Origin: Flavobacterium sp. CF108
Lineage (GTDB): Bacteria; Bacteroidota; Bacteroidia; Flavobacteriales; Flavobacteriaceae
Length of the DNA: 64,000 nucleotides
Assembly: GCF_900129795.1 (NCBI RefSeq)
Contig: NZ_FQWW01000001.1
Span: forward strand, 620,001-684,000
Direction: 5' to 3'
Shown here: piece after piece, positions 15,006 to 21,984 of the stretch
Numbering within the stretch: the stretch's first letter is position 1
Layout: every line of letters begins with the position of its first letter
Notes under the pieces: model-generated
Databases searched by the model: none
The model's input: only the letters and a program-made list of their open reading frames with translations
Told to the model about the DNA's origin: nothing
Made by a program: the position numbers and the translations under genes

Positions 15006-15756
15006 GATTTATATCATTTTCATCTAAATATTGCTGATACAATACATTTAGACTTTTATTTTTAATACGGTTTTCTTCTCTTGGATCTTTATAATCGTAA
15101 TAACCCGAATAACGAGAGTAACCATCTACTAATTTGTTTATTTTATTTCTTAAATTAAGATTAGTAATGTAATTATCCAGAAGCTGAATTTCACTTTCCA
15201 AATCTGAATCGACCATTTTAGTATGCGTTATCATATAAGGACTGATACGAAGTACGTATCTCCAAGACTCATTAAACATATAATGAATTCTATGTCGCTT
15301 GAAATTGCTGCACCAACGTTCTCGTTTATAAAAATGCGCTTTTTCTTTTTCTGTCAATTCTAATTTTGAGCTTCTCCACTCCCATTCTGAAAATTCCTTT
15401 ACAGTTTGAATCTTTTCAACATAAACATTTCTTCTTTTTCTCTTTTTCTTTCTTTTAAAAGATTTTTCAGAAGAAAACTGCCATGTGTTTATTTTTTCCA
15501 ATAGCCCTCTGTAAAATGACGATTCATTTGATCTTGCAATATCTTCTCTCAGTACAAAACTGCGCTGCCACCCTTTTTGATAAGGGCTTTCAAGCGGAAT
15601 CAATGGTAAATTATTTTGTTTTTGCCAAAGTTCTTTTTCTTGCTTTCTTAACTGGATTAAATGTTTTTCAAAATCCTTTTTTACTAATCTTTTTTTTCTT
15701 CTTTTACTTTTAAAACGAGTACACAAAGCATACTCATCTACCGTATAATTTTCCAT
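14995..15756 (-). CDS. highly basic protein of unknown function, first gene of the rtcB-prfH operon
   Basis: I choose ATG 15756 (253 residues). The frame is open to a TTG at 15789, but the extra 11 residues look like leader sequence. No known domain is seen. Two dense basic clusters stand out, residues 16-27 (KSKRRKKRLVKK) and about 101-109 (KRKKKRKRR). The rest is rich in Trp, Tyr, Arg and Glu, with HFYKRERWCSNFKRHRIHYMF in the middle and a C-terminal YSRYSGYYDYKDPREENR. Such composition suggests binding to RNA or ribosomes. It overlaps rtcB by 11 bases and so is probably translationally coupled. A function in RNA repair is inference from context only. Confidence 0.7.
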   Translation of the reverse strand: MENYTVDEYALCTRFKSKRRKKRLVKKDFEKHLIQLRKQEKELWQKQNNLPLIPLESPYQKGWQRSFVLREDIARSNESSFYRGLLEKINTWQFSSEKSFKRKKKRKRRNVYVEKIQTVKEFSEWEWRSSKLELTEKEKAHFYKRERWCSNFKRHRIHYMFNESWRYVLRISPYMITHTKMVDSDLESEIQLLDNYITNLNLRNKINKLVDGYSRYSGYYDYKDPREENRIKNKSLNVLYQQYLDENDINHGK

Positions 15757-15803
15757 TAAAAAATTATAGTGTATTAAATTAACAGCCAAATAGGCTTAAA
15801 CAT

Positions 15804-15822
15804 TTTATCCTTGACGGATAAA
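15804..15822. promoter_or_regulatory. short palindrome upstream of the rtcB-prfH operon
   Basis: TTTATCC (15804-15810) and GGATAAA (15816-15822) are 7-base inverted arms around TTGAC. They lie about 50 bases before the operon's first ATG and could be an operator or a small leader hairpin. No clear TAnnTTTG element lies between the upstream terminator and the operon. Confidence 0.35.
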
Positions 15823-15865
15823 TAAATAAAATCGATTTTCGGGAAAATTTTAAAGTGTCTAGAAT

Positions 15866-15902
15866 AAAAAAAGCCCGAAACTAAATGTCTTCGGGCTTTT
15901 TT
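15866..15902 (-). terminator. strong terminator between the small leader unit and the rtcB-prfH operon
   Basis: On the minus strand AAAAAAGCCCGAA and TTCGGGCTTTTTTT form a GC-cored stem around a 10-base loop with a T run. It begins about 20 bases after the stop of the 27-codon ORF and lies about 110 bases before the first operon ATG. It could simply end the small unit or work as an attenuator. Confidence 0.85.
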
Positions 15903-15922
15903 ATATATCTAAAAATGTATTT

Positions 15923-16006
15923 CTAAGATTGAAATAAGCCACGAAGAAGTGCTGCACCAAATCCGTTTGGTGTGAAGCTTTGTGATGTCAATGTAAGTAC
16001 AAACAT
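15923..16006 (-). CDS. 27-codon leader-type ORF (small peptide or structured RNA)
   Basis: ATG at 16006 opens a 27-residue frame starting MFVLTLTSQSF and ending GLFQS before TAG (15925-15923). Promoter elements lie about 40 bases upstream of the ATG, and a strong terminator begins about 20 bases after the stop, so this is a complete small transcription unit. Inside it CACCAAA (15955-15961) pairs with TTTGGTG (15966-15972), a 7-bp hairpin with a 4-base loop. The unit may therefore be a regulatory RNA rather than, or as well as, a peptide gene. It points toward the rtcB-prfH operon, so a leader-peptide or attenuator role is possible. Confidence 0.4.
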   Translation of the reverse strand: MFVLTLTSQSFTPNGFGAALLRGLFQS

Positions 16007-16045
16007 TTTTCTTCGTTTTTAAAGGGTTATTATTTTTTTCGTCTG

Positions 16046-16078
16046 CAAATATTCAGAATTGTTTTTTGATTTTCCAAA
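16046..16078 (-). promoter_or_regulatory. promoter of the small leader unit
   Basis: On the minus strand AATATTTG (16053-16046) matches TAnnTTTG with one mismatch. TTTG (16078-16075) lies 21 bases upstream. Transcription would begin near 16040. Confidence 0.5.
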
Positions 16079-16285
16079 TTTATTTTTCAGAAAAGTCATG
16101 TGAAAATATTTTTAGCTTTAAATTCTTCAACAAACAAGAAGTTATTGTTTTGAAAATGAAAGAAATAAATCATGTAGGAATAAAATTAAAAATTCTAGTA
16201 TTTTATGTCTTTTTTGTCATTTCAACTGAAAGGAGATTTGATCGATATCTAACAAACGAAGGAAATCAAACAATTATAATTCGAT

Positions 16286-16521
16286 AAAGATTGGCGATTC
16301 TCTTTGCGTAGACGCACTGCTGTGCGTCTCTACGATATACGTTATCTATAAATCAATCACAATTTTAATATAGAGATGTACACTGCAGTACGTCTACACG
16401 ATTTACATTATCTATAAATCAATGACAATTTTTAATATAAATCAATCATAATTTTTAATATAAATCAATCATAATTTTAATGTAGAGATGCACTGCAGTG
16501 CATCTAACCAAAGATTGGCGA
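16286..16521. repeat. cluster of hairpin repeats bracketed by a 12-bp direct repeat
   Basis: The nearly 600-base gap between the small leader unit and the response regulator carries this cluster. AAAGATTGGCGA occurs at 16286-16297 and 16510-16521. Between them are three hairpins of one family: GACGCAC..GTGCGTC at 16307-16334, an imperfect one around CACTGCAGTAC at 16371-16398, and the perfect palindrome ATGCACTGCAGTGCAT at 16488-16503. The spacers repeat AAATCAATCATAATTTTTAAT about four times. No gene is supported here. A 73-codon plus-strand frame at 16066-16287 looks spurious. Confidence 0.75.
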
Positions 16522-16544
16522 CATTTAATTTCCTTTGTAAACAT

Positions 16545-16573
16545 AAAAAAAGCCCTGATTTCTCAGAGCTTTT
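16545..16573 (-). terminator. terminator of the response regulator/histidine kinase operon
   Basis: An AAAAGC...CTGA/TCAG...GCTTTT stem lies 26 bases beyond the response-regulator stop, with a T run on the minus strand. Confidence 0.75.
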
Positions 16574-16598
16574 ATATTGTTTTTAGGTGAATTTGTTA

Positions 16599-17315
16599 TT
16601 ATTCAGAAACTTTGCTTTTTACAACTAATCTGAAACCTTCTCCGTGAATGTTAAGAATCTCAACATCTTCATCAGATTTAAGGTATTTTCTAAGTTTAGC
16701 GATGTAAACGTCCATACTTCTTGAAGTAAAGTAGTTGTCATCTCTCCAGATTTTAGTCAAAGCTAATTCTCTTGGCATTAAGTCATTTTCATGAAGAATT
16801 AACATTTTAAGCAATTCATTCTCTTTTGGAGATAATTTAATTGGCTCTTCATCCTGGAAAGTCAAGAATCTAAGTTTTGAGTTTAAGTGGAATTTACCAA
16901 TATTAAATTCAAATTGTACTTGTTCTGCTTTTGTATCAGCTGATTTTCTTTGAATAATCGCTTTGATTTTCATCAATAAAACTTCTGAGTCAAAAGGCTT
17001 GTTTAAATAATCGTCAGCACCAGCTTTGTATCCTTTTAACACATCTTCTTTCATAGATTTTGCTGTTAAGAAGATAATTGGCACTTCGCTATTTTTTTCT
17101 CTAATTTCTTTTGCTAAAGTATAACCATCTTTATAAGGCATCATTACATCGAGAATGCATAAATCATAAACATCTTTCTTGAATTTCTCGAAACCTTCCA
17201 TACCGTTTTTAGCTAAAGTAACTTCAAAGTCATTTAACATTAGATAATCTTTAAGAACCGCCCCAAAATTTAGGTCATCTTCTACTAAAAGTATTCTTTT
17301 GTTAGTATTTTCCAT
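16599..17315 (-). CDS. OmpR/PhoB-family response regulator
   Basis: The 238-residue protein has an N-terminal receiver domain with acidic Glu12/Asp13/Asp14, phospho-acceptor Asp56 in CILDVMMP and the conserved Lys in YLNKPFD. The C-terminal winged helix (about 135-235) contains IKLSPKENELLKMLI and YFTSRSMDVYIAKLRKYL. It is a DNA-binding output regulator phosphorylated by the histidine kinase encoded 3 bases upstream. The target genes are unknown. The closely packed kinase-then-regulator order and the shared terminator mark a two-gene operon. Confidence 0.95.
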   Translation of the reverse strand: MENTNKRILLVEDDLNFGAVLKDYLMLNDFEVTLAKNGMEGFEKFKKDVYDLCILDVMMPYKDGYTLAKEIREKNSEVPIIFLTAKSMKEDVLKGYKAGADDYLNKPFDSEVLLMKIKAIIQRKSADTKAEQVQFEFNIGKFHLNSKLRFLTFQDEEPIKLSPKENELLKMLILHENDLMPRELALTKIWRDDNYFTSRSMDVYIAKLRKYLKSDEDVEILNIHGEGFRLVVKSKVSE

Positions 17316-17318
17316 ATT

Positions 17319-18905
17319 TTAATTTATTAATGGTATTTTTATTATAAAGGTGCTACCTTTTCCTTTTTCGCTTTCAACATATACTTGACCATTATGGTCC
17401 TCTACAATTCTTTTTACGTATGCAAGACCTAAGCCATGCCCTTTTACATTATGAAGGTCTCCAGTATGTTCTCTATAGAACTTCTCAAACACTCGTTTTT
17501 GAGCTATCTTACTCATTCCCAAACCATGATCTCTTACTTTTATCAAAATCATGTCTTTTACATTTTCTGTAAAAATTTCAATTTCAGGAATGTCAGGTGA
17601 ATATTTTATGGCATTCTCTAAAATATTAACCAGAACGTTTGTAAAATGAACTTCATTGATCAAACAAGTTGTTCTTGCTGCATTATAATGTTTTACTACT
17701 GTACCTTTTCTATCTTCTAAAATAAGGTTTACATGCTCAATTGCATCGTCAATTACATCAGTCACCACTGTTGGTTCTTTAGTAATATCAAGTTCTCGTT
17801 TTTCTAATTTAGAAATACGTAAAACGTTCTCAACCTGCGCATGCATTCTTTTATTTTCATCCCTTATCATTTGAAGATACCTAAAGACTTTATCTTTATC
17901 TTCAATAATTTTAGGATTTCTAATCGCATCAAGTGCTAAATTTATTGTCGCAATTGGAGTTTTAAACTCGTGCGTCATATTATTTATAAAATCTGTTTTG
18001 ATTTCAGAAATATGTTTCTGACGCAACAATTGGTTTAAGGCACTTGTGTATGCAACTATTATAATTAATGTAAAAACTATTGATAAAATAGTAATACTTA
18101 ACAATTCTGATAGTAAAAATTTCTTCTTATGAGGAAATGTAACTGACAATTCATATCTGCTATTCCCTTCATTATCAGTATATATCGGAATATTATATGT
18201 TGCTTCTTTATCGTAGTGAAATCCATCCGATTTAATTTTGGTTGGAACACCGCTGCTATAAATTCCAAATTCAAATTTGGTTTTAACTCCGTACTCTTGT
18301 AATTCTTTCTTTAAAAGCTTAGAAAGTTTATCTTTAGTAATTCTTCCTTCAATTGGAGTTAAGGACGCAATATCTTTATACTGAATTTGCTGCTGAACTT
18401 TATTTAAAATATCTAAACTTCCTGATTTTTCAATTGTAAGGTCCGGTATTATACTTTGCCCTAAATTGTTATTATCAATTCCGTTATTGTTATTATAAAC
18501 TTCGGTTACTCTTTTAGAGCTGAAATTCTTAAATCTCTCACTGCTGAATTTTTTATTAAAAAACGATCCGCTTATATCGTAATCTTCAGAAGTCAGCGTA
18601 TTAGAATAAACAATTGTTTTATTTGTTTTTGCATTTCTCTGCACATAAAACACTTGAAGCAAATCCTCTTTTTTGGGAATTTTACCAGTACTGTCTTTTA
18701 TGCGGTTGTATTTATCGTAAAAACTGTATTCTTCCTGCTGTTCAAGCTTGTCTGCTACATTTCCGATAACTTGGGTAACGTGGTATTTAAACTGCTCTTC
18801 GTTATTTTTAAATGAAGAGTTAAACCAAAATACCTGCACTAGAATTATCCCTATTAAGGACAAACTCATCAGTAAAACAAGTATTCTAAAAAATAATTTA
18901 TTCAT
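17319..18905 (-). CDS. membrane sensor histidine kinase
   Basis: The 528-residue protein has two membrane helices (about 7-28 and 266-290) that enclose a large periplasmic sensor region of about 240 residues. The cytoplasmic half has the H-box THEFKTP with phospho-acceptor His312, an N-box (NILENAIKYSP), and the G-boxes DHGLGM and GHGLGLAYVKRIV. It senses an unknown periplasmic cue and phosphorylates the response regulator encoded just downstream. The periplasmic region is Asn-rich at 137-150 and I do not recognise a named sensor domain. No HAMP domain is obvious. Confidence 0.95.
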   Translation of the reverse strand: MNKLFFRILVLLMSLSLIGIILVQVFWFNSSFKNNEEQFKYHVTQVIGNVADKLEQQEEYSFYDKYNRIKDSTGKIPKKEDLLQVFYVQRNAKTNKTIVYSNTLTSEDYDISGSFFNKKFSSERFKNFSSKRVTEVYNNNNGIDNNNLGQSIIPDLTIEKSGSLDILNKVQQQIQYKDIASLTPIEGRITKDKLSKLLKKELQEYGVKTKFEFGIYSSGVPTKIKSDGFHYDKEATYNIPIYTDNEGNSRYELSVTFPHKKKFLLSELLSITILSIVFTLIIIVAYTSALNQLLRQKHISEIKTDFINNMTHEFKTPIATINLALDAIRNPKIIEDKDKVFRYLQMIRDENKRMHAQVENVLRISKLEKRELDITKEPTVVTDVIDDAIEHVNLILEDRKGTVVKHYNAARTTCLINEVHFTNVLVNILENAIKYSPDIPEIEIFTENVKDMILIKVRDHGLGMSKIAQKRVFEKFYREHTGDLHNVKGHGLGLAYVKRIVEDHNGQVYVESEKGKGSTFIIKIPLIN

Positions 18906-18964
18906 CGAAACAAAATTAATATTTTAACAATATACTAAATAATACATTAACCAAATATTAACAT

Positions 18965-19561
18965 TTAAGACTGTTTTTGTTTTATTTTCAAAATTTTAAG
19001 AATTTCAACTACTTCTTCTTTAGCAATTTTAAGATTACTGTTATTAATAACAAAATTGCTTAAAGAAATTCGTTTTTTATCATTCCACTGCATTTTCATT
19101 CTGCTTAAAACGTGTTCGCGTGTTGTATTATCACGTTTCATCACTCTTTCAATTCTTAACTCTTCTGGCGCAGTAACTGTAACTATATAATCGAATTCTT
19201 TGTATTTTCCACTTTCAAATAAAATGGCAGCTTCGTAAACTACAAATGCTTCATTTTTATTTTGAGACAGCCAATGTTGAAAATCCTTTTTTACTGCCGG
19301 ATGTACAATCGAATTTAAAACTGTTAATTTATCTGCATTATTAAAAACAATATCAGCTAATTTTGCCCGGTTTAAAACATTATTTTCAAAGAGCGATTTT
19401 CCAAAAGCATTTTTTATTGCAGCAATAATTTCTGCTGACTGCATTATCTTTTTAGCTTCGTCATCTGCGATGTAAACAGGAATTCCCATTTCCTTAAAAA
19501 AAGCAGTGATTGTTGTTTTACCGCTTCCTATTCCGCCGGTCAAGCCGATAATTTTTGTCAT
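18965..19561 (-). CDS. coaE: dephospho-CoA kinase
   Basis: The 198-residue protein starts with the P-loop region GLTGGIGSGKTT (6-17). YIADDEAKKIM follows, then the FVVYEAAILFESG segment and the RVMKRDNTT lid region typical of CoaE. It phosphorylates the 3'-OH of the dephospho-CoA ribose with ATP, the last step of CoA synthesis, in the cytosol. It lies one base downstream of the glycosyltransferase gene, so the two are co-transcribed although functionally unrelated. The coaBC gene of the same pathway lies 5 kb away. Confidence 0.96.
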   Translation of the reverse strand: MTKIIGLTGGIGSGKTTITAFFKEMGIPVYIADDEAKKIMQSAEIIAAIKNAFGKSLFENNVLNRAKLADIVFNNADKLTVLNSIVHPAVKKDFQHWLSQNKNEAFVVYEAAILFESGKYKEFDYIVTVTAPEELRIERVMKRDNTTREHVLSRMKMQWNDKKRISLSNFVINNSNLKIAKEEVVEILKILKIKQKQS

Positions 19562-19562
19562 A

Positions 19563-20561
19563 TTATATCTTAAAAAACATACGAGGAAAAGCTTCTTGTG
19601 GTTTCTTCTTTAGTAAAATAACTTTTACAAAAGATTCCAAAAATCCTGTTCCGTAACCGTAAAATTGTTTCCAAACAGCAATAACCGATAAATACCCAAT
19701 TTTGATACTTTTATTTTGAATACTTGCTGTAAGAAAAATAATAACGAAATATACAAAATATAATTGTAATAAAATATCAATATTAAAAATTAATAGTAAA
19801 AAAGCTATCAATAAACCTATAATAAATGCGCTTGGAAAGAAAAAAGTAAGCTTATTATGTTCTGGATACCAACTGTTTAATATTGGTCTTGCGATGCCGA
19901 ATTTTTTTACCTGAATGGAGAATTTTTCCCAGTCAATCCTACGTTTGTGGTACACAAAAGCCTCAGAAAACAGTCTGGTTTCAAATCCTAAGTTCCATAA
20001 ACGGATCGATAAATCGGGATCTTCGCCAGGATGGATGTTACCAAAGCCTTTTGAAGCTTCAAAAGCTTTCTTAGAAATTCCCATATTAAAGCTTCTTGGC
20101 TGAAACTTATTAATTTTTTCAGAACCGCCGCGAATCCCGCCTGTAGTAAGAAAAGATGTCATTGCAAAATTAATTGCTTTTTGAATATTCGAAAAGCTTT
20201 TCAAGGCTTTATCCGGCCCGCCAAAACAATCGACATATTTTTCATCTAAAGCCTTACGAACTTCAGTTAAATAATTAGACGGAATAATACAGTCTGAATC
20301 AAAAATGATAAAATAATCCCCTCTCGCCTTCTGCATTCCAAAATTTCTGGAATCGCCGGGACCAGAATTTGGTTTAAAATAATATGAGATATTCAATTTC
20401 CCTTCATAGTTCATTACAACATCTTTACAAGGAATCGATGATCCATCTTCAACCAGAACAATTTCAAAAGGTTCGTTGTAATCAGATTTTGTAAGACTTT
20501 CTAAAAGTTCATCAACTTCGTCCGGGCGATTATACACGGGTATAATTAAAGAAAAAATCAT
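19563..20561 (-). CDS. family 2 glycosyltransferase with membrane anchor
   Basis: The 332-residue protein begins with the GT-A/GT2 fold: SLIIPVYNRPDEVDELLESL, then VEDGSS and the metal-binding DSD motif in YFIIFDSDCIIP. GNIHPGEDPDLSIRLW is the usual acceptor-side ED motif. Two or three hydrophobic helices near the C-terminus (about 238-285) anchor it to the inner membrane. It should transfer a sugar from a nucleotide donor to a polysaccharide, lipid or glycoprotein acceptor, which cannot be identified here. Confidence 0.9.
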   Translation of the reverse strand: MIFSLIIPVYNRPDEVDELLESLTKSDYNEPFEIVLVEDGSSIPCKDVVMNYEGKLNISYYFKPNSGPGDSRNFGMQKARGDYFIIFDSDCIIPSNYLTEVRKALDEKYVDCFGGPDKALKSFSNIQKAINFAMTSFLTTGGIRGGSEKINKFQPRSFNMGISKKAFEASKGFGNIHPGEDPDLSIRLWNLGFETRLFSEAFVYHKRRIDWEKFSIQVKKFGIARPILNSWYPEHNKLTFFFPSAFIIGLLIAFLLLIFNIDILLQLYFVYFVIIFLTASIQNKSIKIGYLSVIAVWKQFYGYGTGFLESFVKVILLKKKPQEAFPRMFFKI

Positions 20562-20610
20562 AACGGGAATGCGGTTTTAAGTGGAATATTCTAAACTTTA
20601 AAAATTTGAG

Positions 20611-20644
20611 CAAAGATAGGTTATATTCATAAAAAAACCACCAA
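20611..20644 (-). promoter_or_regulatory. promoter of the glycosyltransferase-coaE operon
   Basis: On the minus strand TATCTTTG (20618-20611) is a perfect TAnnTTTG. A TTG (20644-20642) lies 23 bases upstream, within the fabV terminator stem. Confidence 0.6.
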
Positions 20645-20663
20645 CTTTTGGTTGATGGTTTTT
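20633..20663 (-). terminator. terminator of fabV
   Basis: A stem of AAAAACCACCAAC against GTTGATGGTTTTT has one mismatch and starts about 20 bases beyond the fabV stop. Poly-T follows on the minus strand. Confidence 0.8.
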
Positions 20664-20681
20664 ACTGTAAGATTTATGTTT

Positions 20682-21872
20682 TTATTTGATACTGTCAATA
20701 TTAACTACTTCATTAGCTTCTGCTTTGTAGTCAACTCCGTCAAATTCAAATCCAAATAAGTTTAAGAAATCATTTCTATAACCTGCTAAGTCTCCAATAG
20801 CCGGTAATGTTTCTGTTGTAGCTTCTTTCCAAAGTTCAGCCACTTTTGCCTGAACATCGTCACGCATTTCCCAGTCGTCAATTCTAATTCTTCCTTTTTC
20901 ATCTACAGGAACTTCAGAACCGTTGTATAATCTATCCTGAAATAAACGCTGAATCTGCTCGATACATCCTTCGTGAATACCTTCTTCTTTCATGATTTTG
21001 TATAAAAGAGAAATATATAACGGAATAACCGGAATTGCAGAACTTGCTTGTGTAACTAATGCTTTATTTACAGAAACATAAGCTTTTCCGCCAATAGATT
21101 TTAAGTTATCTGTGATAGTGAATGCTGTAGCTTCTAAATGGTCTTTTGCACGACCAATTGTTCCTTTACGGTAAACTGCTTCTGTTAATGCCGGCCCAAT
21201 ATAAGAATAAGCTACTGTTGCAGCACCTTCTGCCAATAAATTTTCATTTTTTAAAGCATCGATCCACATTGCCCAGTCTTCACCTCCCATTACAGCAACT
21301 GTGTTTTCAATATCTTCCTCGTTTGCTGGAGCGATTGAAACCTCAGTTACATTTCCTGTATGAAAATCAACTGTTTTGTTTGTAAATGTCTGTCCAATTG
21401 GTTTTAAAACCGAACGGTGCAAAACTCCTGTATTAGGGTTTGTACGTACTGGAGAAGCTAAACTGTAAATTACAAGATCCACTTGTCCTAAATCAGCTTT
21501 TATTAAATCTAATGTTTCTCTTTTTATTTCGTTTGAAAAAGCATCTCCATTGATACTTTTTGCATATAGACCTGCTTTGTGAGCTTCTGCTTCAAAAGCT
21601 GCAGAATTGTACCATCCTGGTGAAGCTGTTTTTCCTTCAACCGGCGGTTTTTCGAAAAATACTCCAATTGTAGCAGCATCAGATCCAAAAGCACTTGTGA
21701 TTCTTGAAGCTAATCCGAAACCTGTTGAAGCACCAATAACTAATACTTTTTTTGCTCCGGCAATTGCACCTTTTGATTTGATATATTCAATTTGATTTTT
21801 AACGTTTTGCTCAGCTCCCTTTGGGTGGGCAGTCAAACAAATAAATCCTCTCATTCTAGGTTCTATAATCAT
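20682..21872 (-). CDS. fabV: trans-2-enoyl-CoA/ACP reductase (FabV/TER)
   Basis: The 396-residue protein matches the FabV/TER length. It has a Rossmann motif LVIGASTGFGLASR (44-57), the segment VIYSLASPVR, and the FabV catalytic Y-x8-K motif as Tyr234...Lys243 (YRKGTIGRAK). It reduces the trans-2 double bond of enoyl-ACP or enoyl-CoA with NADH, the last step of fatty acid elongation. FabV enzymes are typically insensitive to triclosan, unlike FabI. It has its own promoter and terminator and so is a single-gene unit next to recN. Confidence 0.97.
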   Translation of the reverse strand: MIIEPRMRGFICLTAHPKGAEQNVKNQIEYIKSKGAIAGAKKVLVIGASTGFGLASRITSAFGSDAATIGVFFEKPPVEGKTASPGWYNSAAFEAEAHKAGLYAKSINGDAFSNEIKRETLDLIKADLGQVDLVIYSLASPVRTNPNTGVLHRSVLKPIGQTFTNKTVDFHTGNVTEVSIAPANEEDIENTVAVMGGEDWAMWIDALKNENLLAEGAATVAYSYIGPALTEAVYRKGTIGRAKDHLEATAFTITDNLKSIGGKAYVSVNKALVTQASSAIPVIPLYISLLYKIMKEEGIHEGCIEQIQRLFQDRLYNGSEVPVDEKGRIRIDDWEMRDDVQAKVAELWKEATTETLPAIGDLAGYRNDFLNLFGFEFDGVDYKAEANEVVNIDSIK

Positions 21873-21954
21873 ACTCTTTTTATTTACTCATAAATTAATC
21901 ATTATCAAGATAAATGACAACTTATGCCTGTTTTGTTTAATTATTTTTCGATGA

Positions 21955-21984
21955 CAAATATAAAGTATTTCTTTAGTTCAACAA
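21955..21984 (-). promoter_or_regulatory. promoter of fabV
   Basis: On the minus strand TATATTTG (21962-21955) fits TAnnTTTG. A TTG (21984-21982) lies 19 bases upstream, inside the 3' end of recN. Confidence 0.6.

Noticed and set aside
16066-16287. 73-codon plus-strand ORF
   Set aside because: No promoter or start signal, AT-rich composition, and it runs into the hairpin cluster. It also overlaps the promoter of the small leader unit on the other strand.
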